This document shows, one piece after another, positions 10,531 to 23,100 of a stretch of 64,000 bases of DNA; the first letter of the stretch is position 1; the number at the start of each line of letters is the position of its first letter. The DNA comes from Botrytis cinerea B05.10 (taxonomy: Eukaryota; Ascomycota; Leotiomycetes; Helotiales; Sclerotiniaceae), in the NCBI RefSeq assembly GCF_000143535.2, contig NC_037312.1, positions 2,914,001 through 2,978,000 of the forward strand. The letters are read 5' to 3'. The notes under the pieces were generated by a model, which was not told where the DNA came from, ran no database searches, and saw nothing but the letters and a program-made list of their open reading frames with translations. Made by a program: the position numbers and the translations under genes.

Positions 10531-11673
10531 ATGTGCAAACACTGTCCTCCGTTAAACCCTTGGGAAGACGGGTATCAAGATACTCGAGACCCACGCGATG
10601 GAACCTTCGGAAACTTCAGCCTACTTCCAATAGAAATTCAATGCAAGATCTTCAAAGAGGCATTGCCAACCCCCCAGGTCATCAATCTTGCTTTTAAAAT
10701 CACCCAGTCCCGCGACCACAGCGTGCGGAAAATCTTTCGTGAGCTGGAAATTTCCATACCCGCAAATCCCAGCATGCTTCCACTACTTCAAGCCTGCGCC
10801 AATTCACACGCCGAGGTATATCGAAACTTTGAGAAGATCGAAATTGCAAGTTTGGGTACGAACACTCCTTTCAAACTCTCAAATCCAGTGATGGGTATTC
10901 CTCCACATATTCGTGATTATACAGTCTTCAACAGTTCGAGAGCATCTAAGAAGCCTAACACGAGAAGTTATACTTACATGAGAGCGGATGAAGATATCCT
11001 CATGTTAGATGCTGCTGACGTCGTCACCTTGTACAGCTATGGTGGTACTATTTCAATGTCTACCGTCAAGTGTCTGGCGCTCCGAAGTGCCTCTCCTGAT
11101 GAAATGACTTGGGAGCTTCCTGGAGACACGGTTGATGGAAGCTATGAGGTTCGCCGTTTGCACTATTTTTTCAGGATTATCAGTTTACATTGCCCTGCAC
11201 TCTCAAAGGTCTATCTTCTCATTGATGGCCGCAATTGTTTTAACTTCAACGAATCACCAGTCCAATACCGAAAATTGGAATTACGGATCCTAGAAATGGA
11301 CAGCGAGTTTTTATTTGAAGACTTTAGTGGTATGGGTGCAAAATATAATTCTGAGGGAGAGTTTGAAAGATCAACAAAATCAAGTCTTCAACATGATGCC
11401 AATTACATCATGGGAGATTGGAAGCTCTATAGGGAAGCTGTCAATCGGAATGTTGCGAGGGATGGAGACGTTGTGAATTTTTGGAAGACCAGGGAGCCAG
11501 TGGCGGGCTTAGTAGGCTGGTTCTATTCAGATGACCAAGATGACCCTTCAATCGTTCCTCTTCCTAGGATGTATGTACCATCTATGCTAGCTTGGCTACC
11601 GGCTCATGCTGATGGTACTATCGTAGATAGGTATAAAGGATTGACGCAGATTTTCGACGGCGCTCCGTGGTAG
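10531..11673 (+). CDS. 2EXR-domain protein (380 aa)
   Basis: Single exon from a true ATG with A at -3. The 2EXR motif is at about residues 26-46 (FGNFSLLPIEIQCKIFKEAL). Family blocks follow: MLPLLQACANSHAEVYRNFE, YMRADEDILMLDAADVVTLY, YGGTISMSTVKCLAL, HCPALSKVYLLIDG. It ends with the shared tail (MLAWLPAHADGTIVDRYKGL then TQIFDGAPW). The N-terminus has a CxxC (C2, C5), probably incidental. Closest in the window by eye to the gene at 25234 at the C-terminus (YKGL-x-Q-[IM]F-x-G-x-PW). No membrane segment or catalytic motif. Function unknown. Confidence 0.85.
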   Translation: MCKHCPPLNPWEDGYQDTRDPRDGTFGNFSLLPIEIQCKIFKEALPTPQVINLAFKITQSRDHSVRKIFRELEISIPANPSMLPLLQACANSHAEVYRNFEKIEIASLGTNTPFKLSNPVMGIPPHIRDYTVFNSSRASKKPNTRSYTYMRADEDILMLDAADVVTLYSYGGTISMSTVKCLALRSASPDEMTWELPGDTVDGSYEVRRLHYFFRIISLHCPALSKVYLLIDGRNCFNFNESPVQYRKLELRILEMDSEFLFEDFSGMGAKYNSEGEFERSTKSSLQHDANYIMGDWKLYREAVNRNVARDGDVVNFWKTREPVAGLVGWFYSDDQDDPSIVPLPRMYVPSMLAWLPAHADGTIVDRYKGLTQIFDGAPW

Positions 11674-12568
11674 ATTTAGGGATTAATGAGCGAGCGGGAG
11701 GATACCTAGGCGAACAAGATTTGAGGAAATCCGATGGGTTAGAAAGTCTTACAATCTAGAATCTATCAGCATATTCAATCAAGATATAATTGTTGCGACA
11801 CAACTGGGTATGCACGCGTGAGTGCACGAGCGTATTGCATATATCTTTTGTAGCTCAGTATCTAGAATAGATAGACACAATACAATGCACTAAACCATAC
11901 CTGTTATAAATACATCATAATCACCACCGAGGTGATACCAACAGTAATGAATTCAACAATAAAATCGTGATGTCTCTCGAGCTCTCATCCATGTAAGATC
12001 TACCTCGTGAAGACTAGCCCTCCTCACCTCGTCTTTATTGCACAAACTCTTCTGCAATTAGCCAAAGCGTTTCGTTCTCTAACTCTGACCAAAGCCAACA
12101 CTTTGCAGCCATTTGTGTTTTTCCTCCGTTCCCATTGTGTGAAGGAAGCATCATATCTTCCAGCAATGTCCAATATATACCTTCAATCTGTACAAGAATG
12201 AGTGAGTACATACTATTCATTTCATGAAGTCTCCCTGCCTGAGAAACACAAAGACATGATACCACTCACTTGCTCTAGGGAACAATTTTTTATTCAAGGG
12301 AAGTATCATCCATTCAAAGAGTACAGCCGAAGATCACGTGTCAAGCAAAGATAAAAAAGAAACCCATCCAAAATTTTCTTGCGCCAGTTTTGAGCTTCAC
12401 ACTCTCTGTCTGACTTACTCTAATCTAAATTTCACTTTAAAATGTAGCTTAAATCAGACATGCAACAAGATACACACCCGAAGAGACTAAATCACGGGGC
12501 ACAGGGCACAGTTAGCTTTTCTCGGTTAATCTTCTGTGGAGATCGCTCACGTGATACTCGATCAGACT
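11674..12568. other. Intergenic, no gene seen
   Basis: 895 bp following the 2EXR gene; short ORFs only, without family resemblance. Confidence 0.45.
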
Positions 12569-13160
12569 TTATTTTGTCCAGACCGACCTCCACTCTTCTA
12601 CGTCATGATTGATACTGATGGATTCCGAATACCGATTTTCGAAATCTATATTTCGGAATGTTTCTGATGAATATCGAGGATCTTTCTCCACCGCAGCGAA
12701 ATTCGAGGCAAACTTTGGCTTTCGTCTCGTGTATAGATAATCACTGACATATTTTACTGTGCCAACGTTCAGATTAAAGACCATGCAATTCCATGGAATC
12801 TTCCATCCGTCTGCTCCGATCTAGATCATGACAGTTATGGATCCCAGATACGCTAAGATATGTCAATGCCGTCAGTACATGGAACTACCGCATACCAAGC
12901 CCTTCGACATAACTGAAAAATGTAAGTCGAGGACCATGTAGATATACATACCATTTCCTAAGTCTCCATTGTATTGATAAGCATTCTCTTTCCTTGTTTT
13001 CTCTACGTTGTATAATTGATATTCGGAATGTATAAAAGTCGGTTTCTGGAAGGAAAGTTTAGAGTTAGTACTCGAGATTTTTGCACTTTTATTACTCCAG
13101 ATACTGGAAGGAATTCAATTAGATACATACCAAATAGAGTTTTGAACTCCAACCATTACC
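12569..13160 (-). CDS. Candidate 3' part of a spliced gene, family not recognised (5' end not found)
   Basis: Four minus-strand pieces join in frame: 13160-13131, 13045-12952, 12912-12896, 12820-12569. The donors are GTATGT, GTATGT and GTATGC, the acceptors CAG, CAG and TAG, and the first intron contains a perfect TACTAAC branch point. The joined frame reads about 130 residues, including YQLYNVEKTRKENAYQYNGD, IGADGWKIPWNCMVFNLNVG and TVKYVSDYLYTRRKPKF, which looks coding rather than random. No ATG start is available in frame; an upstream exon would fall opposite the first bases of the NADH dehydrogenase gene. It is either a 5'-truncated remnant or an overlapping gene. One exon is only 17 nt, which weakens the model. 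Confidence 0.35.
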
Positions 13161-13192
13161 CTATCATCAGCAATCAAAAATCACACTTCAGC

Positions 13193-14638
13193 ATGACTCC
13201 AACCACAAGAAGCAATGCCTCCAAAACCTCAATATCCCGTCCCCCTTCAACCTCCACAAATGAAGACTCCTCGCCAGATCCTCAATCCCACCCCCAAAAA
13301 CCAACCATAGCAATCATCGGCACCGGCTGGGCTGGCTGGACACTCGCTCAAGAACTCTCCGCCACCACCTCCTCCACATCTCCCTACAACATAATTGCCA
13401 TTTCGCCCTCTCGAACAATGGCTCTCACTCCCCTCCTCGCCTCAGCCGCTTGTTCCATTTTCGATTTCCGTCTTGCCGAGGAACCCGTTCGTCGGCGCGA
13501 TTCCAAGTTCGAAAAATACCAAGCGCTAGTCACCTCTGTCGATTTCAAATCGCAAACAATCAAATGTAAAGCGTGTATTGGAGGGAGTGGCGTGAGTGGC
13601 GAATCAATGGATTCTCCAACTTATAATGATATCAAAGAAGATGAAGCGCATTTCGATGTGAGATATGATAAATTGATCCTAGCTCCCGGATGCGAAACAA
13701 ATACATTCGGAACACCGGGAGTAAAAGAATTTGCATTATTCATGAAAACAGTACCGGATGCAAGGAGATTGAGAGAAGGAATTTTGGATTGCTTAGAACG
13801 AGCTTCTTTGCCCACTATATCCGAGCAAGAAAAAAGGGACATGTTACATTTTGCCATTGTCGGAGGCGGACCCACTGGTATCGAATTAGCAGCCGAAATC
13901 GATGAGCTGATCCAGGAACATCTTGGGGCCGTATATCCGCGCTTGAAGGGATTATGTACGATTAGCATCTACGACGTTGCCGACCGACTACTCGGACAAT
14001 TCGACGAGAAACTCAGCCAATACGCGATGGAAAAATTCCAAAACAGAGGATGCGTCAAAGTGAAAACGGGCAAGCACATCGAGGAGATAAAACGACACAG
14101 CATGACCATCAAAGAAGAAGGCGAGGTGCCATTCGGCGTCGTAGTATGGGCTGTGGGCAACACAGCGGGAAAACTAGTCGAGGATCTGCAGTGCAGAAAA
14201 AGTAAAGGACTACAGAGAATCCTCACAGATAAATGGTTGAGAGTGCTTGCGCCCGATTCCGACGGCGTCGAAGGCGCAGGCGCAGATATAATTGAGAATG
14301 TGTATGCGTTGGGAGACGCAGCAGAAATCCTCAAAAACGAATTGCCCACCACGGCCGAAGTAGCCGTGCAAAAAGCCAAGTGGCTAACCCAACATCTCTT
14401 ATCGAATTCAGAGCAAGACCTCGGAAAACCGTTTACGTATGAACAGAAAGATTTAGTAGCGTATATAGGACGAGGCGATGGCGTGATCCAGGGGAAGAAA
14501 GACTGGACGGGAGCGTCGGCTTGGTTGGCGTGGAGGAGTGGGAGTATTGCGTGGACGAGGGGGTGGAGGAGGAAGGTGATGGTGGTGGTCAATTGGGTTG
14601 CGAATTGGGTTGATGGGAGGGAGATTGCTAGACGGTAG
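13193..14638 (+). CDS. Type II NADH:quinone oxidoreductase (NDH-2 family, alternative NADH dehydrogenase, 481 aa)
   Basis: FAD-dependent, non-proton-pumping NADH dehydrogenase family; in fungi such enzymes pass electrons from NADH to ubiquinone at the inner mitochondrial membrane. The FAD Rossmann motif is at about residues 41-50 (IIGTGWAGWT), the MALTPLLASAACSIFDFR block typical of NDH-2 follows, the NAD-binding Rossmann motif is at about 218-230 (FAIVGGGPTGIELAAE), and NVYALGDAAE is near 370. The C-terminus (WLAWRSGSIAWTRGWRRKV) matches the membrane-anchoring NDH-2 tail. No EF-hand is visible. An in-frame ATG exists at 13028, but the extra 55 residues look like leader sequence and overlap a TATAAAAG at 13030. 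I therefore prefer 13193. Without the extension no clear mitochondrial presequence is visible, so location is uncertain. External, internal or cytosolic-facing type cannot be decided. Confidence 0.85.
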   Translation: MTPTTRSNASKTSISRPPSTSTNEDSSPDPQSHPQKPTIAIIGTGWAGWTLAQELSATTSSTSPYNIIAISPSRTMALTPLLASAACSIFDFRLAEEPVRRRDSKFEKYQALVTSVDFKSQTIKCKACIGGSGVSGESMDSPTYNDIKEDEAHFDVRYDKLILAPGCETNTFGTPGVKEFALFMKTVPDARRLREGILDCLERASLPTISEQEKRDMLHFAIVGGGPTGIELAAEIDELIQEHLGAVYPRLKGLCTISIYDVADRLLGQFDEKLSQYAMEKFQNRGCVKVKTGKHIEEIKRHSMTIKEEGEVPFGVVVWAVGNTAGKLVEDLQCRKSKGLQRILTDKWLRVLAPDSDGVEGAGADIIENVYALGDAAEILKNELPTTAEVAVQKAKWLTQHLLSNSEQDLGKPFTYEQKDLVAYIGRGDGVIQGKKDWTGASAWLAWRSGSIAWTRGWRRKVMVVVNWVANWVDGREIARR

Positions 14639-15347
14639 GATCTGATGATGGATCTCTGAAACTGGAGTGATGTAATATATAATATCCCTGCAAAAATAAC
14701 ATTACTTGAATATTCAATCCCCCTCCCTCTTCTACCTCATCAGCAAGACCGATCCGTAGCCTATCCAGTACCAACCTACCCAGAGTCGCCAACCAGGTAG
14801 ATGATCTGAAAACTCACTAGCTTCTCTCTTTATCTCTCTCTATTACCAATTTAGCTCTCTCCTCTTACTCTATCCTTGATACGTCCCATTACTATTATTG
14901 TACACATCCACATACCGGAAGTTCCGGGGCATGTAAATTCACCATTTCCCCACCTCTACTCGCAGTCTATCTTTTGTTTTAAAATATTCTCTCGTCATTC
15001 CTACACCCTATTCAACAACCTTCATGGGAAGAGAAAAATTATGTCACTCTTAGCCAAATGAAATCTTCATAATCATTTCTCATTTTTCTGTATTGAAGCT
15101 TCATCAAATATTATTATCTCATTACACAAGCCACTGCCTCGTGTCTTATCCTGTGCATCATGCAGTACTATGCTTTGCCCCATCTGATCCTGTTTGGAAT
15201 TATCCAAACAGTAGCAAAGGTAACATAACTGTCTAGCAACCCGCGTTCTCACGATAATATCATATCGCATCGAATCACAAAATATCCATATACTCACTAT
15301 GGCATGCCACCCTGCAATCAGATCTACTACACCATATCTGATTAATC
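14639..15347. other. Convergent 3' intergenic region
   Basis: 709 bp between the ends of the NADH dehydrogenase (+) and the helicase (-). Pyrimidine-rich stretch at about 14710-14870. The minus-strand ORF at 15073-15351 directly follows the helicase stop and has no recognisable content. Confidence 0.5.
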
Positions 15348-18300
15348 TCATGCGTCATACAAGTTACCGTGGTGAGTATCAAACTCTGCACTTGTAACCG
15401 CACTTTCTGCAGCATCTGCAACTTCTGCGTCCTCTACATCTTCATCTACTTCATCTGCGACACTCTCCGTTATCTCTGCCGCCAGCTCCTCATTTGGAAG
15501 CTGATCAGTTGTCAATCTCGTACTCCGTGGTACATATGTTGGTGCACCATTAGTAGCTTGTGCATATCTCAAGGATTCCCGAAATGATGGCTCAAGAACA
15601 GACGTTGGAAAAGCAGATCGCCCAAAAACAGATGGTGCAGATGGTCCATTGGAACTTGGTCCCCCGCCACTGGACCTATTAGCACCTGGTATGCCAAACA
15701 TCCCCATCAAAAATGATGTGTCTGAATTTTTTTTGGTTCTGTCCTCCAAGGCACGTATTCGAGAAAAGCTATGGTTTCCTTCGCTTTGTTTTCCTCCATC
15801 TTGTTCGGTTTCTTCTCTGTAATCTTTTTGTACTTCTCTCTGAGCCAATACTCTCGAGACTTCCGATTGCATCACCGACTCGTTGTGTCGATCATCTCCG
15901 GTGGATCTTGTCTTCATGTGCTTTGTGCGAACAGATTTTAGATCATCTTCCTCGTTCGTATGATCATTTTCATCTGCTTCTTCACCATCAAAGAGAGGCT
16001 GTCCGGGATCTTTAGTTAATTCAGGTTGAATTCTCGTACCAAATCGAAAGCCGGGAGCAGAATGGGATGATCCTGTCTTATGACCAGTAGAGACATGTAC
16101 CATCTGATGCGAATCCATTAAATCATCAATCCAGGAATTCAATCCTATTTCTTGTTCATGGACCCGCTCCCGAAGTCCTCTTCTATAAATGTCAAGAATG
16201 TAATTAGAAATTTCACGCCCTAACCGGTGGTGTAAATTACCGTATCGCCCTGTAAAATAGGTATCGTCGTCATCAATCAAAATTAAGCGTCTGCTCTGGG
16301 CGAAATGAAGTCGAAGGGGCTCAGGAGTTCTTGATGTGGTCTCGCTGAATCTTGGAATAGCCGGATCATTCGGAGGATTTTTAAAAATTTCAAACGCGAG
16401 TTGCGGGTAAGAAAGAGGAGCAAGCTGTTCTGGACCGGATAATTTACCGCTTGCGATAGGATAGAATCGAGCATCCTTTATCCAGTCATATATTGTTTGG
16501 TCATCGAGGATGTTTTTCAAATGCATGTGCTCTTGATCGTTCAGTTTATCTCTTCTTGTCAAGATAACCTCTTCAATACTTCCTTTCAGAACCAAAGTCT
16601 CAACATGTACAGGGCGAAGCTGACCGATACGGTGAGATCTCTTGATAGCTTGTGCCTCAACTTGCGGTGAAAATACTGGACTGACGAAGTACAATCTTGA
16701 CGCTGCGCTCATATCTAGATCAGAGGCGGCTTCATTAACATCCATGAGTATAACACGGAAACTTTTGACGGAGTTGAACTTTGCAACACATTTCGAACGT
16801 TCAGACGTTGAATCTCTTTTGGTGTACACTAAATGCTCGATGTTTACACATTTTAATGCTTGTGCAATGTAATGTCCCACGTTTTCGGCCTCGTGAAATA
16901 TAATTATCTTCTCATTTTTATGGTGAAGAAAAACCTGGTCCATGAGATATGAGAGTTTAGACGAAGCGGTGGATGTGATAGTAGAATCTTTCCACATCAA
17001 GTTCTTCGATGAAGTTGCGGTGTCGGGGATTGCCCTTGGTCTGTGTTCAGTAAAGCCTGCTTGTGTTAATCTGAATCCGTCAAGCTCTACATCAGCGTCT
17101 ACTGCAATTCTGCGCATCAAGTTCTCTCCAATATTGTTGAGTTTGGCTATATCGAAAGAAGACTCAAATAAATCGTCGAGGCCACGACGCTGATATATAT
17201 GAAACGACTTTTTTGCAGCACATATCATACTAGCACTCATCAAAGTTGGACATCCATCATGGTAGTCAAGTGCCCATGCACGCCTAATTTCATCCTGTAG
17301 AGGATTATCGACATACATGGCCATCTCATGTAGTTGAATCACGGCTGTGAATATGCCATTCGAGAGGGCTAGCTCTCCAGTTCGAATTGCTTCCCTCAAA
17401 AGTTCCTTGTCTTCAGGATCAATGTCACCCTTGGCAAGAAACTTCTCGGCGGTTTGAATAGAGTTCTCAATCATTGCTTTGGTATAACCTGACCAAGTAA
17501 AGGAAGCCTGTCGCAAATTTGAGAACAAATTCAAAAGCGCTCTCCTGTTCTTCGGATGAAATAAATAGTCTATACCTTCTCTTTCAGAGGTAACAGCATT
17601 TATAGTAATCATCATCGAAAATATATTCAACGATAACTTATTCTGAAAACATCCTTCGAGGTAAACAATTCTCTTGTTCAATCGGGGGAGCCTAAGTTGC
17701 CCCGTAATATCTCTTGCTGTATGTCTGATAATCATGCTTTTCAAAGTAGACTTGAGAATTTCTGGATCTCCATGGATCTGGCGGTTGTATCGTGGTTTGA
17801 TAACTAGATCTAGCCACGATGCCTGATCACCCGCCACGGCCGTGTTAGCCCATGGCCGAGCTTTAAGACATGACTTCAATATATCTCCAAGTCTCTCGAG
17901 GTCCTTGATCTCCTGCTCGATAGAAACTCCGTTTGAGTTGGCAATACTTTTTTCTGGGGGCGTCTTGAAATTTTCTAGACTCATTGGTTTCACTTCACGA
18001 CTTCTGAGCTCATGAGTTCTCGAAAATTCGATATCATTGCCATGGAGACCGTTCGTCGGAGTCCCAGAAATAATCCAACGAGCATCAAGGCGCAAAAGTT
18101 CAAGCATTATTGCCGCGTTTGGATTTATGCTTGTGGTTACATTCCCAAAACCATGTCCTTCATCGATGATGAGGCGCTTGAAATGAATATCACGAAGAGG
18201 TGAATGATATCCGAAGACATTTACAGGTCCTTTTTCTGGGGATATATTGCAAGAGCACCTTGAAGCTGCCAGGCCCCCAGAGCGGTGCTTGCAGGTGATG

Positions 18301-20139
18301 GTAATCTGTGGCATCAGTAAATCTTTTTCTCCGGCCTCTCTCTCAAATCTGCTTCTGCTGAATATAATGATGTCGTACTTTGCCAACTCGTGCGCGGGAG
18401 GTACTTGGATTCTCGCATCATTTATAACCATGTAACTCAAGCCGATGGTGTGTTTCTGGATTTCTGATTTCCACTGGTGCACTGAGTTCGGTGGAACTAC
18501 TACAATTGTAGACTTTATGAGCCAAATCTTTCTCTTAGTTGGGAATAGATGGCGGGTCTGGCAACACGGTGGGTTACACTGATGCCAATAGTAGCCAATT
18601 CCCCTATTCAGCGCAACGTGCATTTGGCTAAATCCAAGTTCTCCTTCGGACTCCGTCTTTCCAAGAACTAGCTCCCACGGAATTCCTTGTCTGCCGATAG
18701 TCGAAGCGCACATATCGAGAAGAGAGCCTGTCTTTTTTCGCTTGGGAATAGAGGTAGCCGAGTTCTCGACTGGCATCTGAGGTCTCAGATATTTTGTTGA
18801 TGAAATCAAAGCTAAGCAGATTAGAGTCTTTCCTAGTCCCGTATTTTCTGCGCATATTCCACCTCTTGGGGCTTCATAAAGGCGCACTTCCCTCAAACAA
18901 ACGCTTGCACTCAAATCACAATAGAATTTACGTCCATGTTGATCTTTAATTTCTCGAAGACGTGGATCCAAAATATATCGTGGCGTTGTTTCCCGCTGCA
19001 GCATCATAGCTGCCGTTTGACATCTGTTAATGATGAATGAGTCAGTATTCGCTTATCAAAAGCAATTTTGAGGTGAAAAAATGAATAAACATAGCCGCGA
19101 TGCAATCGAGCTTAAACGTGTTTGTCTTGAAATGACAATGCACAAATAAGTGCAATAAAGAAAATGGTGAAAATTAAGAGAGCTTGTAAACTGATTACTT
19201 ACTGAAAGGGATGCATTTGGGTGTCTGGATGAAGTCCCTGTACATTTCCTGCCAGGAGAGATCGCATCGCATCCTGTACAAAATGATTCCCTTTGACCAC
19301 ACTTGGGTCTGGTCTTGTAGATGGTAGATTGTTGATCATGTCAAATAGCGAGATGACATCGGTAGATTCGACCTCATCCAAATCAGAATTGATATACTGA
19401 ATTGGTGTGTCATCTGACCATGTTCCTTGCCAAGTCGCATTCGAAATATCTAATTTGCCTAGTAAGGCCTGCATACCCTTACGAAGTTGCTTCGTCGAAC
19501 TGAAAAAGATTAGCACGAACCTGGAACCAATGCAATAGCCAATAAAGACGTACCTATCTAACACAGAATTTCCAATATCATCTGGTAGGACATATACTCT
19601 TACTTGACCACTATTTTGATCTTTTGCCTTGAACTCCATTCTAATCCAACCAGCATCGTGTATCCCGGTGTACTTAACAAGGGCAGCGGAACGAAGCAAT
19701 TGTCCTTGTACGGTATTTGGTAGATATAAGATGCTCTGTTGAAAGTTGTTCATATCGGTAGGAAGATGAAAAGCATGCCAACTGCGACACGCAAATGCTT
19801 CTTCTTTTAAGAGCGAACATTCGTGCTTTTGTATTCGGATCGATCCTGCAGGGATATAATTGGTGAGATCAGAGAAACATGAATTTGTGGAACCTTTCAT
19901 AGAATCTTGAGATGGAGGTGATACTACAGCGAAGCTTGAATCCGATACAATCTGTTGGGCCGACAATTTTTTTTGATTTGGATCTTGTTTGGCGGTGCCT
20001 TTCTTCATATTGCTCTATCACTTGTGATTAGTAGGAAGTCTTAACAACAAATCGTTCATTATCTTACCCAGATACTCTTCATTCCAATAGATCTCTTGGC
20101 CTTAAGAGGATCATCACTGCTGGGAGTGGGAGGAGCCAT
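15348..20139 (-). CDS. SNF2-family ATP-dependent helicase (1501 aa)
   Basis: Four exons on the minus strand: 20139-20068, 20014-19554, 19499-19203, 19023-15348. The 54-nt intron 19553-19500 is open in frame and hides in the ORF; GTACGT and TTTTTCAG mark it. Across the 179-nt last intron the junction restores MHPFQCQTAAMMLQRE, the family's usual HPFQ-x-x-x-x-x-WML-x-RE entry to the helicase core. Motif I is AENTGLGKT (about residues 335-343), motif II is DEGH (564-567), motif III is WIISGTPTNG, and motif VI is QAIKRSHRIGQ. A long insert between motifs I and II contains Cys clusters (CNPPCCQ, CSC). The C-terminal ~300 residues are acidic and low in complexity. It is expected to be a nuclear DNA translocase acting on chromatin or in repair; the exact subfamily (Rad5/Rad16-like or other) is not determined. 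Confidence 0.85.
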
Positions 20140-23100
20140 GTTGGCTTCGGCAGATCAGAGTGACCTCGAAAAATGAAATGCTTATAAACACTGAGGTGGT
20201 TCAAAAGGTTGAAGTGGCTGTTGAATGTTTGATACTGATATTGAAAAGATCATGCAAGACCTGGCCACGTTAAACGAATTCAGATAGCTTGGTGAAAACA
20301 GTAGCTTCAAGCAACCATACCAGCTTATTATCAAGTAAAGAATGTGAATTATTGTAGATTTAATAAGGGCATCAACCAAAAACAGATATTACAAAAAGTG
20401 CGCAATATCCGTCAAGGACCAAGAATTAAAAGTTGAATGTTGTTAGGTGGAAAATCGGATATCAAGTAGAGAAAGTAATTGATATGAAGGAAAGGGCCAC
20501 AGGTTGACTATACTACTTCGAGTGATGGCTTAGTTGAATGAGATGAAGACACTAAGACGGACTGGGAAGATCCCGACGTTCCTACGTCAATGTCACGTTT
20601 GTTTGTCAGCATAATCAACTACACCTCATCACTCTTCAAAGTTAATTTATGTTTGAAATTGTATTTTTGATAGATTTGGATTGAAAAAGAAACCATTGTA
20701 TCTCTAAAAATCTAACAAGAGTTATGATTGGTCTAGAGGTAGATTTTCCCCTTACTATTGCTCATGGTTGGTGTATTACTTGTAAGTGAATTGGTATTAA
20801 ACCTATTCTAATGCTAGCTCATTCAATATTTAGGACAACCAATAGATGTACATAATATACAGTAAAAGGTGAAAATCGCGATGTTAGTCTGAGAGATTTC
20901 TGAAGAAAGTACCTACACTGACAAGATTACTCTTATATGTCTGATGGCTCTTGGAAATATCTGCATCTACCAAGTCTTCCAAAGACAGAGATTAACAAGG
21001 TATTATTTGGGTTTGCTAGTTCATCCTGCTGAAAATCATGCTTTTCTTGTATGATGATTCTTAAAGTCTGGTAGTAGCTTGATTCACACTCCTGTCACTT
21101 GGCACACTATCACAAACATCTTCAATCTGTTTCTTCAAGTAGCACCATTCCCACTCTTCTTCGACTCCATCTATGCACAAAGAGTCTTATCATCCCATTT
21201 TTAATAAAACCATAATGCATTACCTATAACTAATCAGGTGATTCATCTCAATCCTGCGCTCAGCCAAGAGCCTCAAGCAGCCCTCAGCAAACAGCCCTCA
21301 AATATTCCTCTATCTCCAAGAGCCTAGTGAAACCCGTCTCTCACAAGAGCTTGCAGGTTTGTCGGTGGAAGCGATTCTCTACATGGAAAGTCTATTCATC
21401 ACAACTTGGTTATTTGCGATCCTATCCCAAACTACCTTTCACAATTCCCCTCTTAGGGCTCAAATCTCATTTATCCAGTGTCATGATATTTTCCATTATA
21501 CATACAAACTCCCCTGATAATGAAAATATGTGACTATTTGTGAGCGCAACAAACATTGGGAGGTCATAAGATTTATTTTACTACAGGCACTTGCATATAA
21601 CGGGACTCCAGAAGCGAAAGCTAGACATTAGCATCAAGTATCCCACAGTCAAAAGGTCCTTTGCTCAAAGATATCATTGTAATGTCTCCTGTGCCAAATA
21701 TTCAAGTATCACAGAACCCTAACTTCTATTTCAAGAGAGGCACAATGAAATTAGAGAGAAAAGAGGATCTCCGTGTGTTGCTTCAATTCCTGTGTGAGAT
21801 GTATAAATAGTCAGTAAAGAATATTTGATTTGTGTACGCGATATGTTTGAAGCTTAGGGGTTATAAAGTATAGTTTCAATGCATCTATAACATCTATATT
21901 AGCAGAATGGATAGACCGCAGAAGGGAGTGGTCGTGGGACTCCATAAGACAGCAAGCCATCATCTTTGTTCAAGTTAGGGCAGGAATTCATTGACCAGAA
22001 TACCCATTTCTAATGATTCTGAAATAAGCAGGTCTAATGACGCCTACACCAGCAGATTATTACCAGAAAGCCAATATCTAATATGAGTTATAAGTCTTCA
22101 GAAAACAAATCTTACTTTCTAGCAGACCAAGGCATATCCGAAACATATCCAAGGACTTGCGCAGTTTATATGCATACATGCACATGAATTCAAAAAGTAA
22201 AATGCAATAGCAAAATGCTATAGTCACCATATATATATAAATAATGCTTGGTTCTAGAGTCCCTCAGCATTTTCTTGCATCAAGCACATCAAACAAAAAC
22301 CTGACATTCTTTCTATTGCAAGACCTCACCCAACTCCCCAGAACAAAGCATCCTCTTCTATTTCCTTTCATCCCAACACGCACCAAAGAAAATACACAAT
22401 CTCACACACACTCCCACATACCACACCACACCACACCAAACCCCAACCAAGCTCGAGCCACCCACCCCCTCCCTATCCGAGGTTCCCCCATCCGAAGTTC
22501 CCCCATCTCCCATCTCCCATCCCCATCACACCAATCACACATTCTCCATGTGACATGAATCATCAATAACCGTAGTGATCCCAAAATCTTGTTGCATATC
22601 TCAAAAGTAGATCACTCAACTATTTTTTGCCATCCAATCAATCTCAAACCCCCAAAATATTTTTTATGTTCTGCAGAGTTTTGGTTTGCCGACCCATCCA
22701 TCCAATACCTTCATTTTGGGCTGCTGTTGAACGTGCATCACAACGCTGGGATTTTAACTATTCGTATGCATTTTTACTGTGCGTGACTACTAGAGATTGT
22801 TTGGTTCGTTTATCTTCTTTCATCTTCTAATATAACCTACTGGGTTATTACAATAATACTTACCATCACATTGGCGAATAGTATGCATGACTTAGAACCC
22901 CAGATTTGCCCACACTACAGTCTGTCTATGGGACATATATCAAGAAGTTTATATGTAATCTTCTAGTAAGAGATATAGAGATTGTGAAAATCAACTTTTT
23001 TCCTGTTCTATACTTGTTTTGATTCCCGTGTGCTCACATTGACTGTGAGTGAAGGAGATGATGTCATGATAAGCGACTGGATCTTTCAGGCTATGGGTTT

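Noticed and set aside
13028..13192. Upstream in-frame ATG extending the NADH dehydrogenase by 55 residues
   Set aside because: The extension looks like leader sequence, overlaps a TATAAAAG, and coincides with antisense exons; kept only as an alternative.
15073..15351. 92-residue minus-strand ORF just after the helicase stop
   Set aside because: No recognisable content and no splice evidence linking it to the helicase.
16202..16259. GT...AG pair inside the helicase ORF that could be a 58-nt intron
   Set aside because: Removing it would break the frame, while the frame read through it stays open and sensible to the stop.
20725..20760. TGGTCTAGAGGTA resembling a tRNA A box
   Set aside because: No matching B box or foldable cloverleaf downstream.
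22244..22558. 104-residue ORF rich in His, Pro, Thr
   Set aside because: Low complexity from CA/CCC-rich DNA, no family resemblance.
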